NCBI GenBank assembly: GCA_027731885.1
Contig: JAQCAO010000014.1
Location: forward strand, 1-17,741
Length of the DNA: 17,741 nucleotides
Direction of reading: 5' to 3'
DNA from: Actinomycetota bacterium
GTDB lineage: Bacteria; Actinomycetota; Actinomycetes; Nanopelagicales; Nanopelagicaceae
The notes beneath the pieces were generated by a model, which did not search any database, was not told the DNA's origin, and saw nothing but the letters and a program-made list of their open reading frames with translations. The position numbers and the translations under genes were made by a program. Below are positions 1 through 7,645 of this stretch, piece after piece. Positions within the stretch are counted from its first letter, which is position 1. The number at the start of each line of letters is the position of its first letter.

Positions 1-279
1 TAACATTTCAGCGATCCGATAGAGAACTTGCCCGCGGTTATAGGCAGTTGCTTTTGCCCAGCCACTTTGAGCGGTCCGCGCGGCAACAACTGCATCACGT
101 AAATCTTTACGTGATGCTAAGCAAGGATTTGCAATGAATCTACCTTTGTTATCTACAACTTCGTAGACGCGACCTGATTCGCTACGCGGGAAGGCTCCAT
201 TGATAAATAACTTATAAGTCTTTTTAACTTCGAGTCGTGCAGTTGAGTTAGTTGTTGCACTCTTCTTTGAAGAAGCCAT
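1..279 (-). CDS. Aldehyde dehydrogenase family protein 2 (N-terminal part, cut by window edge)
   Basis: The minus-strand reading frame starts with ATG at 279 and stays open for 93 codons to position 1, where the window ends, so only the N-terminal part is visible. After a Ser/Thr/Lys-rich leader of about 20 residues comes YKLFINGAFPRSESG, the usual opening of NAD(P)-dependent aldehyde dehydrogenases. A helical segment follows (DLRDAVVAARTAQSGWAKAT, then RGQVLYRIAEML), matching the N-terminal cofactor-domain helices of the family. The catalytic Cys and Glu lie outside the window. The start codon directly abuts the stop of the preceding aldehyde dehydrogenase gene and has a strong Shine-Dalgarno sequence at 288-294, so the two are co-transcribed and probably translationally coupled. 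By context it may oxidise acetaldehyde released by DeoC, but its substrate cannot be read from this fragment. It is a diverged paralogue of its neighbour, not a duplicate copy. Confidence 0.85.
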   Translation of the reverse strand, partial: MASSKKSATTNSTARLEVKKTYKLFINGAFPRSESGRVYEVVDNKGRFIANPCLASRKDLRDAVVAARTAQSGWAKATAYNRGQVLYRIAEML

Positions 280-1713
280 TTACTTACCCTCCTTCAGATA
301 TGCCGCTAAACCATGCTTGCCACCTTCGCGACCCCAGCCGGATTCTTTATATCCGCCAAATGGGGAAGCGGGATCGAACTTATTAAAGGTGTTGGCCCAA
401 ATAACACCAGCGCGAAGTTGTTGTGTGGCCCATAGGATTCGAGAGCCTTTCTCGCTCCAAACGCCTGCAGATAAACCAAATGGCGTGTTATTGGCTTTCT
501 CAATCGCCTCTTGTGGGGTACGGAAAGTTAGAACTGAAAGCACGGGTCCGAAAATTTCCTCCCGTGCAATGCGATGTGCCTGCGTGACTCCGGTAAAGAT
601 AGTTGGAGCGAACCAGAATCCCTTGGCAGATAATGTACAAGCTGGGCTCCAGCGTTCTGCTCCTTCGGCATCGCCGGCAGTTGCCAACTCTTGAATTTTA
701 CTTAACTGCTCTCGCGAATTTATAGCGCCTAAATCCGTGTTTTTATCTAGCGGATCACCAATACGAATCTTTGACATTCTAATTTTCAGTTTCTCAATTA
801 GCTCATCAGCAATGCTCTCTTGCAGTATTAGCCGCGATCCCGCGCAACAAACGTGTCCTTGGTTGAAAAATATGCCATTAACAATGCCTTCAACGGTCTC
901 ATCTATCGGTGCATCATCAAAGACGATATTGGCGCCCTTTCCGCCTAGTTCAAGGGTGGCTTTCTTATTGGTGCCGGCTATAGCGCGGGCGATTTTCTTA
1001 CCGACATCAGTTGATCCAGTGAAGGCAATTTTATGGATACCTGGATGGTTCACAATTGCAGCGCCAGTGGATCCATCACCTGTAACGATATTTACAACAC
1101 CATCAGGAAGTTCTGCTTGTTGACATACTTCAGCGAATAAGAGCGCGGTAAGCGAAGTTGTTTCTGCAGGTTTTAAAACAACTGTATTTCCAGTTGCCAA
1201 GGCAGGTGCTACTTTCCAAGCTAGCATTAAGAGCGGGAAGTTCCAGGGAATAATTTGTCCAGCAACTCCATGAGGCGCAGGAGATTTACCTAGTCCTGCG
1301 TAATCTAATTTATCTGCCCAGCCGGCGTGATAAAAGAAATGGGCAGCAACCAGGGGAATATCGATATCGCGGGTTTCGCGAATCGGTTTCCCGTTATCTA
1401 AAGTTTCAAGGACTGCAAATTCACGAGCGCGCTCCTGCAGGATTCTGGCGATGCGATATAGATACTTCCCACGTTCTTTGCCAGATAACTTAGACCAAGT
1501 TTTGGTGTACGCCTTCTGGGCTGCGGCAACTGCTTTATCAACATCGCTTGCGCCACCGAGTGAGATTTGGCTTAAGACTTCTTCGGTAGCTGGGTTAATA
1601 GTTGGAAAATGTTTTTTACCTGGAAGAAATTTGCCATCAATGAAATGGCCATATTTACTCTTGATATCTACGATGGCACGCGATTCGGGGGCTGGTGCAT
1701 ATTCAAATGTCAT
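280..1713 (-). CDS. NAD(P)-dependent aldehyde dehydrogenase 1
   Basis: This is a complete 477-aa aldehyde dehydrogenase that oxidises an aldehyde to the carboxylic acid in the cytoplasm. Visible family signatures are the oxyanion-hole Asn in IIPWNFP (about N158), the cofactor-binding Lys in LKPAETT (K181), the Rossmann turn FTGSTDVGK (231-239), the general base in LELGGKG (E255) and the catalytic Cys in FNQGHVCCAGSR (C289 by alignment, next to C290). EEIFGPVLSV and the C-terminal PFGGYKESGWGREGG motif are also present, and the length is normal. It lies 23 nt after deoC and is followed without a gap by a second aldehyde dehydrogenase. This deoC-linked position suggests that its in vivo substrate is acetaldehyde from deoxyribose-5-phosphate cleavage; that is inference, since the sequence alone does not define substrate. 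Only a weak AGG lies upstream of the ATG. Confidence 0.93.
   Translation of the reverse strand: MTFEYAPAPESRAIVDIKSKYGHFIDGKFLPGKKHFPTINPATEEVLSQISLGGASDVDKAVAAAQKAYTKTWSKLSGKERGKYLYRIARILQERAREFAVLETLDNGKPIRETRDIDIPLVAAHFFYHAGWADKLDYAGLGKSPAPHGVAGQIIPWNFPLLMLAWKVAPALATGNTVVLKPAETTSLTALLFAEVCQQAELPDGVVNIVTGDGSTGAAIVNHPGIHKIAFTGSTDVGKKIARAIAGTNKKATLELGGKGANIVFDDAPIDETVEGIVNGIFFNQGHVCCAGSRLILQESIADELIEKLKIRMSKIRIGDPLDKNTDLGAINSREQLSKIQELATAGDAEGAERWSPACTLSAKGFWFAPTIFTGVTQAHRIAREEIFGPVLSVLTFRTPQEAIEKANNTPFGLSAGVWSEKGSRILWATQQLRAGVIWANTFNKFDPASPFGGYKESGWGREGGKHGLAAYLKEGK
288..294 (-). promoter_or_regulatory. Strong Shine-Dalgarno site for aldehyde dehydrogenase 2
   Basis: On the minus strand AAGGAGG lies 8 nt before the ATG at 279 and inside the last codons of the preceding gene. 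It is the best Shine-Dalgarno match I found in the window and fixes the start of the partial gene. Confidence 0.7.
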
Positions 1714-1736
1714 AGCGCGAACCTGTGTCTTCTCTC

Positions 1737-2684
1737 TTAATCAATCGTTACGTAGTTAGGGCTAGCGTAGTAGCCATCGTCCATTTTCATGCGTTGCATT
1801 AGTAAATCATTTAGCAAGGCGCTAGCCCCGATACGGAAATACTCGGGGGTTAGCCACTCTGATCCTGCGGTCTCATTTACCAACACCAATTGTTTAATAG
1901 CATCCTTGGTATTTCGAATGCCGCCGGCTGGTTTTACCCCGATTCGACGTTGCGTCATTGTGTGGAAATCCTTAACTGCCTCCAACATAACTAATACAAC
2001 TGGCGGAGTAGCAGCGGGAGCGACTTTTCCAGTAGATGTCTTAATAAAGTCAGCTCCAGCGAGCATTGCAAGGTACGAAGCTTTGCTGACGTTGTCATAT
2101 GTAACTAACTCACCGGTTTCAAAGATGACCTTAAGGTGTGCGCGATCCCCACAGACTTCGCGAATCTTAACGATTTCATCAAAGACCAAACCGTATTGCC
2201 CAGATAAAAATGCACCACGATCTATCACCATATCTATCTCTGCCGCACCAGCATCGATTGCATCTTGGGTATCTTGGATCTTTACCTCCATTGATGCACG
2301 ACCTGATGGAAAAGCAGTTGATACTGCAGCGACCGGTACGTGTTCTTAGCCAATTGCATCTAAATGTTTTCGCGCTACCCCGACCATATCGTTATATACG
2401 CAAATGGCTCCGACGCTTGGAACAGTTAAATCGGTTGGATCAGGGCGCACCGCCTTCGAACAGAGCGCGCGGACTTTGCCTGCAGTATCTGCGCCTTCTA
2501 AGGTTGTTAGATCCACCATAGAGATCGCAGTATCAATAGCCCAACGTTTACTGGTTGTCTTTATACTTCGCGTCGCCAACATTGCAGCGCGTGCATCTGC
2601 ACCTACTTGATCAACGCCAGGGAGTTGCGAGAGAAAGTGCTTCAAAGAGCTCTCTGTACCATCGACAATCCCATAAAAGTTCAT
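1737..2684 (-). pseudogene. deoC: Deoxyribose-phosphate aldolase interrupted by one in-frame stop codon
   Basis: The frame encodes a DeoC-type class I aldolase (2-deoxyribose-5-phosphate to glyceraldehyde-3-phosphate plus acetaldehyde). It spans 315 sense or stop positions from the ATG at 2684, with a TAA at 2346-2348 (codon 113). The N-terminal 112 residues match the long actinobacterial N-terminus and the first barrel strands (VPSVGAICVYN). The frame then continues unbroken after the TAA with VPVAAVSTAFPSGRAS, the proton-relay Asp in EIDMVID (about position 151), the Schiff-base Lys in FIKTSTGK (about 215) and the second active-site Lys in GVKPAGGIR (about 251). Both halves are in the same frame, so this is a single nonsense position and not a frameshift. 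The ATG at 2291 has no Shine-Dalgarno sequence and would skip two barrel strands, so a functional C-terminal fragment is unlikely. The start overlaps the mutase stop (ATGA). It could be a recent null mutation, population variation, a sequencing or assembly error, or readthrough. Confidence 0.85.
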
Positions 2685-4297
2685 GCGAGGAATTCCTTTA
2701 TTGGTTGGCGAAGTTGATCCAATAAATCGCTTGCCATTGCTTCATCTTTTGCAATAACTTCGATGTAACACTTCATCTTCGCCTCCGTTCCGCTGGGACG
2801 CACAATCATACGGATTCCGCCATCGATCCAGAGCCGTAAACCATCAGTAGGCGGTAGACCATCTTGCGGATCTGCTAAATCATCAATTGATAAGACTGCG
2901 CGACCTGCGATTAGTGATGGAGGGTTCTTGCGAATCCCAGCCAGGAGTTGGGTTATCTGCGACATTTCTGCCACGCGAATCGATATCTGTTCTGTGCCGT
3001 GAAAGCCGTGGCGGGCCCAAACTTCGTTTAACAGGTCGAGCAGAGATAAACCTTGCGCCTTTAGCTCTGATGCGATGTGCGCAAGAAGCAGAGCCGCTGA
3101 GATCCCATCTTTATCATTTACCGTCTTGGAATCTACGGCATATCCAATCGCTTCTTCATAGCCAAAAGCTAAATCTTCAATCTTGGCAATCCACTTAAAC
3201 CCAGTTAAAACCTCTTTGAAGCCAATTGAATAATGGGCTGCAATCTTTCGCAGGGCTGAGGATGAGACGATTGAATTTCCAAAACTGCCTTGGCTATTAT
3301 CTCGAGCGATCCATTCTCCGAAAATAACTCCCAATTCATCACCACGTAACATTCTCCAACCAACTTTAGGATCATTAACTGCGGCGGCACAGCGATCTGC
3401 GTCAGGGTCATTTGCAATTACTAGATCGGCACCGAAAGCGCGCGCCTTCTGTATCGCTAGATCAATAGCACCCGGTTCTTCGGGATTAGGAAATGCCACT
3501 GTTGGGAAATCGGGATCTGGTGTGCATTGCTCATCAACCAAAATCAAAGTTGCAAATCCTGCGTGATTAAAAACTCTCTGCACTGTTTCAGTACCAACCC
3601 CATGCATTGCGGTATAAACAATTTTTAAATCTCCGGGCTTTGGTGCAATAAGTGCAGTACGCCGGATATATTCGGTGATCAACTCTTCGCCAACAATGGT
3701 CCAAGACTTTCCGCGGGGATAACTTGCTAAGGATTTAACCGCAGCAATTTCCTTGGCAATTAACTCATCTGTTGGGTTGATTATCTGCGAGGCAGCGTAA
3801 TTAATGCCGTCGGCAGTTGGCCCGATATAAACCTTGTAGCCATTATCTTGTGGGGGATTGTGGCTGGCGGTAACCATTACACCCACATCACATTTGAGTT
3901 GATGGGTAGCAAAGGCTAATAATGGAGTCGGTAGCGCTCTCGGTAATACAAAGACCTCAAACCCTGCACCAGCGAAAATTTCAGCGCTTTCTGTGGTGAA
4001 ATCCGCGGATCCATGACGCGCATCTCTACCTATCACAACGCGGCTCATTCCGCGTTCCTTCATATAGGCCGATATACCAGCGGCTGTTCTTCCGACTACC
4101 GCGCGATTCATACAAGATGGGCCTGGTCCTACCGGTCCGCGCAATCCAGCAGTTCCAAATTGAAGAAATCCCGAAAAGTATTTCTGTAACGCTGCTTCAT
4201 CGTTAGCTTCAAGCAAGGCAGTCAACTGAGCAGCAGTTTTTAGATCTGGGTCATCTGCAATCCAGGCCTTAACCTCAGCTGTTAACTCTGCATTCAC
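2681..4297 (-). CDS. Phosphosugar mutase of the PGM2 / phosphopentomutase-like type
   Basis: This 538-aa alpha-D-phosphohexomutase-superfamily enzyme moves phosphate between C1 and C5/C6 of a sugar through a phosphoserine. The four signatures are in order: phosphoserine loop TASHNP (S145), Mg-binding NDPDADR (D297, D299, D301), sugar-specificity loop GYEEAIGY (379-386) and phosphate-binding RPSGTEAK (500-507). Such genes are commonly annotated as phosphomannomutase. However, the FEEAIGY-type specificity loop and the nearby KDGISAA resemble vertebrate PGM2, a phosphopentomutase, more than the GE-S-G loop of glucose or mannose mutases. Its place between PNP and deoC supports a role converting (deoxy)ribose-1-phosphate to the 5-phosphate; this is inference. 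The start is GTG, 18 nt after the PNP stop, with a TAGGCT hexamer 6 nt upstream that may be a leaderless internal promoter. Confidence 0.9.
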   Translation of the reverse strand: MNAELTAEVKAWIADDPDLKTAAQLTALLEANDEAALQKYFSGFLQFGTAGLRGPVGPGPSCMNRAVVGRTAAGISAYMKERGMSRVVIGRDARHGSADFTTESAEIFAGAGFEVFVLPRALPTPLLAFATHQLKCDVGVMVTASHNPPQDNGYKVYIGPTADGINYAASQIINPTDELIAKEIAAVKSLASYPRGKSWTIVGEELITEYIRRTALIAPKPGDLKIVYTAMHGVGTETVQRVFNHAGFATLILVDEQCTPDPDFPTVAFPNPEEPGAIDLAIQKARAFGADLVIANDPDADRCAAAVNDPKVGWRMLRGDELGVIFGEWIARDNSQGSFGNSIVSSSALRKIAAHYSIGFKEVLTGFKWIAKIEDLAFGYEEAIGYAVDSKTVNDKDGISAALLLAHIASELKAQGLSLLDLLNEVWARHGFHGTEQISIRVAEMSQITQLLAGIRKNPPSLIAGRAVLSIDDLADPQDGLPPTDGLRLWIDGGIRMIVRPSGTEAKMKCYIEVIAKDEAMASDLLDQLRQPIKEFLA

Positions 4298-4303
4298 TTG
4301 TAC

Positions 4304-4309
4304 AGCCTA
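4304..4309 (-). promoter_or_regulatory. Candidate leaderless promoter -10 for the mutase-deoC-aldehyde dehydrogenase segment
   Basis: TAGGCT on the minus strand ends exactly 6 nt before the GTG start of the mutase gene. TTCCCA (4/6 match to TTGACA) lies 17 bp further upstream at 4327-4332. No Shine-Dalgarno sequence is present. The same TAGGCT hexamer with the same spacing precedes dapD. If real, the catabolic genes can be transcribed separately from the carboxylase operon. Confidence 0.45.
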
Positions 4310-4315
4310 ATGAAA

Positions 4316-5146
4316 TTAAATGAGATTGGGAATTACAGATTTAATAAGGGCTCCCATACGGGAGGCGGCTGCTTTTCCGGCAGCGATAACTTCCTCGTGA
4401 TTGAGTTTCTCGCCGGTGACACCTGCAGCTGCATTGGTTACGAGTGAGATAGCCAAAACTTCTGCACCAAGGGCGTGCGCTGCGATCGCTTCGGGAACTG
4501 TTGACATCCCAACTAAATCTGCACCCATTCCACGCATCATCAAGATCTCGGCAGGAGTTTCATAAGTAGGTCCACGCCAATGCACATATACACCTTCTTC
4601 TAGCGAAGAGTCGGCACCCTTAACAATTGCGCGCAACCTCTTGCTGTACAGATCAGTTAAATCGACAAAAGTTGCGCCAACTAGAGGCGTTGCTGCAGTA
4701 AGCGAGATGTGATCGCGAATAAGTACAGGCTGACCAACTTTGTAACTGGTGTTTATGCCACCACAGGCATTGGTCAAGAGAATTACTTTGCATCCAGCTT
4801 TTACAGCAGTTCGGACGCCGTGAACAACAGGCTCCATACCTTTACCTTCATATAAATGTGTGCGCCCGAGAAAAACTAAGGCGCGCACTTTCTTACCACC
4901 ATCTTCAATTTCGTAACTCCGAACCTTTCCAGAGTGTCCTTCTACGGCAGGGGGAAGAAAACCAGTTAGTTCTTCGGCGTTGCATTCATATTTAGGCTCA
5001 CCCAGGGCATCAACGGCCGTTACCCAACCAGAACCCATCACGAGAGCAATATCGTGAGTTGCAAATCCAGTTCGTTCTGCGATTTCTGCCGCCGCTTGTA
5101 CCGCTGCTTGAAGTGGGTCTGAATAGAGAAGATCAGTTGATGTCAT
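4316..5146 (-). CDS. Purine-nucleoside phosphorylase (trimeric PNP/MTAP family)
   Basis: This 276-aa enzyme phosphorolyses purine (deoxy)nucleosides to free base plus (deoxy)ribose-1-phosphate. Family features are the phosphate-binding VMGSGW (36-41), GHSGKV (70-75), LGRTHLYEG (93-101) and NACGGIN (126-132), the purine-site Glu in YETPAE (E196), the ribose-site Met in LVGMSTVPE (M214) and the base-contacting Asn in LVTNAAAG (N238). The following NHEEV segment carries a ribose-site His (H250). Asn rather than Asp at the base site is typical of the inosine/guanosine-specific trimeric enzymes, not the hexameric DeoD class. The ATG overlaps the accC stop by ATGA. The product feeds directly into the next gene's mutase. 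In actinobacteria this PNP-mutase-deoC order is a known arrangement for nucleoside salvage. Confidence 0.93.
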   Translation of the reverse strand: MTSTDLLYSDPLQAAVQAAAEIAERTGFATHDIALVMGSGWVTAVDALGEPKYECNAEELTGFLPPAVEGHSGKVRSYEIEDGGKKVRALVFLGRTHLYEGKGMEPVVHGVRTAVKAGCKVILLTNACGGINTSYKVGQPVLIRDHISLTAATPLVGATFVDLTDLYSKRLRAIVKGADSSLEEGVYVHWRGPTYETPAEILMMRGMGADLVGMSTVPEAIAAHALGAEVLAISLVTNAAAGVTGEKLNHEEVIAAGKAAASRMGALIKSVIPNLI

Positions 5147-6861
5147 GCATCAATAATGTCACAGAGCACGGTTCCGCTCGCTACCGTTTCTCCGATTGCT
5201 GCTGTGAGGTTTGCGATCGTTCCAGATTTATGAGCAATCAATGGTTGCTCCATTTTCATTGCTTCTAAAACGATTATCAAATCACCAACTTCTACTTTTT
5301 GCCCAGTTTCTACTGCAACCTTCACAACAGTGCCTTGCATTGGACTAGTTAAGCCAGTGCCACCTGCGCTACCCACCTTAGACTCTTTGGCGCGATGACG
5401 TTTAATCACAGGTTCTGGTGTATGGATTTTGACCTCAAAGCGTTTCCCATTTACTTCTGCAATCAAATGCTCCGCAGCGACTCGGGTAGTAACGGGGATA
5501 ACGCTAGGTGCAAAAGCAGGTATCTCATTCTTAAACTCATTTTCGATATAGCTTGTGTAAACCTGAAATTCTTCAGTAAAAGACGGATCCTGCAAAATAG
5601 CGCGATGGAAAGGGATTGCGGTGGCCAAGCCATCGACCTCAAATTCCGCTAGCGCGCGGCGGGCGCGTTCAATCGCTTCTTTTCTGGTTGCTCCCGTAAC
5701 TATTAACTTAGCAAGCAGTGAATCGAAGTTTCCGCCGATAGTGTCTCCACTTTTAAATCCGGCATCTACGCGCACACCAGGGCCGCTTGGCAAATTCCAT
5801 TTTGTGATCCGACCAGGTGCGGGTAGGAATGAGCGCCCCGGATCTTCGCCATTAATTCTAAATTCCAACGAATGTCCGCGAATAACTGGGTCACTAAAGC
5901 CAAGTATCTCACCCATCGCAATACGGAATTGTTCACGGACTAGATCTATGCCCGTTACTTCTTCGCTGACCGGGTGTTCTACCTGCAAACGGGTATTTAC
6001 TTCAAGAAAAGAAATGGTCCCATCATTGCCAACTAAGAATTCGCAGGTACCCGCGCCAACATAGCCCGCCTCCTTCATAATGGCTTTACTTGAACGGTAG
6101 AGCTCTTCATTTTGATCACTTGTTAGAAATGGCGCTGGCGCTTCCTCTACTAATTTTTGATGACGGCGCTGAAGAGAACAATCGCGAGTACTCACGACAA
6201 CAGCGTTGCCGTGCTGATCAACTAAAACTTGGGTTTCAACGTGGCGAGGTTTATCAAGGTAGCGTTCCACAAAACATTCACCTCGACCAAATCCTGCAAT
6301 TGCTTCGCGAACCGCAGATGCGAATAACTCCGGAATCTCATCTAGTGTGTGAGCAACTTTCAATCCACGCCCACCGCCACCAAAGGCCGCCTTTATAGCA
6401 ATTGGAAGGCCATGCTCTTTTGCAAAAGCGGTAACTTCTTCATGGCCTGAAACAGGATCCTTGGTTCCTGCTACAAGAGGTGCACCTACTTTAGCGGCGA
6501 TACGACGAGCTGAAACTTTATCTCCGAGCGCGCTTATCGCTGCAGGTGGTGGACCGATCCAAATCAATCCAGCGTCAATAACTGCTTGCGCAAAATCTGC
6601 ACGTTCCGAGAGAAATCCATAGCCTGGATGTACCGCATCTGCTCCTGAAGTCTTGGCGATAGCGATTATCTTTGAAATATCCAGATATGTTTGTGTAGCA
6701 GTTGTTCCATTTAACGAGTAAGAAAAATCAGCGCTCTTTACATGAATTGCGTCGCGATCTTCCTCAGAATAAATAGCGACGCTTTCGATTCCGTGATCGC
6801 GGCAGGCGCGCATTACACGGACTGCAATCTCACCTCGATTTGCTATCAGAATACGTTTCAT
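5143..6861 (-). CDS. Acyl-CoA carboxylase alpha subunit: biotin carboxylase fused to biotin carboxyl carrier domain
   Basis: This subunit carboxylates its own biotin with bicarbonate and ATP and presents it to the AccD subunit. Residues 1 to about 446 form the biotin carboxylase: N-terminal [26 protein letters not shown], the ATP-grasp Gly-rich loop [11 protein letters not shown] (158-168) and [18 protein letters not shown]. After a basic linker, the last 65 or so residues form the biotinyl domain, with the biotinylated lysine in EAMKM (K536). The chosen start is the ATG at 6861. It overlaps the maf stop as ATGA, has AAGGAG 5 nt upstream (6867-6872) and begins exactly at the conserved [10 protein letters not shown]. 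An upstream in-frame ATG at 6885 would add eight residues without such support. The two-domain form of 572 aa is typical of actinobacterial AccA/PccA chains. BirA, encoded divergently upstream, should attach the biotin. Confidence 0.94.
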   Translation of the reverse strand: MKRILIANRGEIAVRVMRACRDHGIESVAIYSEEDRDAIHVKSADFSYSLNGTTATQTYLDISKIIAIAKTSGADAVHPGYGFLSERADFAQAVIDAGLIWIGPPPAAISALGDKVSARRIAAKVGAPLVAGTKDPVSGHEEVTAFAKEHGLPIAIKAAFGGGGRGLKVAHTLDEIPELFASAVREAIAGFGRGECFVERYLDKPRHVETQVLVDQHGNAVVVSTRDCSLQRRHQKLVEEAPAPFLTSDQNEELYRSSKAIMKEAGYVGAGTCEFLVGNDGTISFLEVNTRLQVEHPVSEEVTGIDLVREQFRIAMGEILGFSDPVIRGHSLEFRINGEDPGRSFLPAPGRITKWNLPSGPGVRVDAGFKSGDTIGGNFDSLLAKLIVTGATRKEAIERARRALAEFEVDGLATAIPFHRAILQDPSFTEEFQVYTSYIENEFKNEIPAFAPSVIPVTTRVAAEHLIAEVNGKRFEVKIHTPEPVIKRHRAKESKVGSAGGTGLTSPMQGTVVKVAVETGQKVEVGDLIIVLEAMKMEQPLIAHKSGTIANLTAAIGETVASGTVLCDIIDA

Positions 6862-7460
6862 CGCAACTCCTTTACTTGCGGCCACGAATATCCGAGCTGC
6901 GACATTGCCGACCTGAGAAAGGGCATCGATAGACCAACTACATTGGTGTAATCACCCTCAATAATCGGAATAAATGGGGAACCAAAACCATCTAGGGTAA
7001 AGCCTCCTGCAACCTGCAGCGGTTCTCCAGATGCAATGTAGTCATCGATTTCATCATTACTCATCTTAGAAAATGTCACTTTGGTTGTTACGCGATCCAC
7101 AATTTCCCTGCCTTGCTCGGTATCAATTACGCAATGTCCGGTATGCAGTAGCCCACTTCTGCCACTAATAGCTTGTGCCCGCTCTCTTGCTACTTCCGGC
7201 GAACCAGGCTTTCCAAAGGAGATGCCATCAACATCAAATGTTGAATCACATCCGATAATTATCGCAGGGAAGTCAATTTGCTGTCTAACGGTGTGCGCCT
7301 TGGTCACCGCTAAAGCAATAACCATATCGGCAGGGGACATGGCGTTGAAAAAATCCGTCTCTTCATCCACCTGACTTACTTTTACCAATGGAGAAATGCC
7401 AGCCCCTTCAAGCAAGCGGCGGCGCGAAGTTGATTGTGAAGCGAGAACAATTTGCGGCAT
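6858..7460 (-). CDS. maf: Maf-family nucleotide pyrophosphatase
   Basis: This 200-aa Maf/YhdE-family protein hydrolyses nucleoside triphosphates, often dTTP/UTP or modified nucleotides, to the monophosphate; it was historically called a septum-formation inhibitor. The N-terminal phosphate-binding signature is [16 protein letters not shown] (6-21). A central [16 protein letters not shown] segment carries the likely catalytic Asp (D72) and the conserved Lys (K84), and a C-terminal [14 protein letters not shown] stretch matches the usual AGGY-x-IQG region. Length is normal. It sits between accE and accC, overlapping accE by TAATG and accC by ATGA, so it is embedded in the carboxylase operon; I know of no direct role there. 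No clear Shine-Dalgarno sequence precedes it, so translation probably depends on coupling to accE. Confidence 0.93.
   Translation of the reverse strand: MPQIVLASQSTSRRRLLEGAGISPLVKVSQVDEETDFFNAMSPADMVIALAVTKAHTVRQQIDFPAIIIGCDSTFDVDGISFGKPGSPEVARERAQAISGRSGLLHTGHCVIDTEQGREIVDRVTTKVTFSKMSNDEIDDYIASGEPLQVAGGFTLDGFGSPFIPIIEGDYTNVVGLSMPFLRSAMSQLGYSWPQVKELR
6867..6872 (-). promoter_or_regulatory. Shine-Dalgarno site deciding the accC-type start
   Basis: AAGGAG on the minus strand lies 5 nt before the ATG at 6861, within the end of maf. It supports 6861 over the upstream in-frame ATG at 6885 as the start of the carboxylase alpha subunit. Confidence 0.6.
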
Positions 7461-7645
7461 TACTTGTTCTTTCGCCGAGCGCCAAAGGTAATTTGATGGG
7501 GTAGCGGCTGTCGCAATTGCGGCAATCCAAAGACGCTGCGCTTGACCACTGGCACAAGAACTAGCGCATCGTGGTTTTCTAGAACCGTCTTAATTGCCTG
7601 CAGTTCTTCCGCGCTAGGGTTTCCAGAGGTGACTGTAAATTTCAT
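7460..7645 (-). CDS. accE: Acyl-CoA carboxylase epsilon subunit
   Basis: This is a 61-aa small protein. It has the two hallmarks of actinobacterial acyl-CoA carboxylase epsilon subunits (AccE/PccE): an N-terminal beta strand plus SAEELQAIKTVLE helix, and a basic Pro-rich C-terminal segment (LPQLRQPLP then GARRK) resembling the usual R-x-P-x-x-G-x-GAWR ending. In characterised actinobacterial enzymes this subunit binds the beta subunit and is needed for full carboxylase activity. The start codon overlaps the accD stop by TAATG and the stop overlaps the maf start by TAATG, a strictly coupled arrangement. Its position directly after the carboxyltransferase gene supports the call more than sequence alone could, since the family is short and poorly conserved. 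Confidence 0.85.
   Translation of the reverse strand: MKFTVTSGNPSAEELQAIKTVLENHDALVLVPVVKRSVFGLPQLRQPLPHQITFGARRKNK

Noticed and set aside
1789-2349. A 186-codon plus-strand open frame opposite deoC
   Set aside because: It mirrors the conserved deoC frame, has no recognisable domain, and spans the position of the deoC nonsense codon only by coincidence. It is treated as a shadow frame.
1737-2684. A frameshift as the cause of the split deoC
   Set aside because: Both parts are in the same frame (start codons differ by a multiple of three) and the sequence between them translates to conserved DeoC residues, so the break is a stop codon and not an indel.
6861-6885. Longer N-terminus for the biotin carboxylase starting at 6885
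   Set aside because: The eight extra residues are unlike the family, the conserved [10 protein letters not shown] begins at 6861, and that start has a good Shine-Dalgarno sequence and ATGA overlap.
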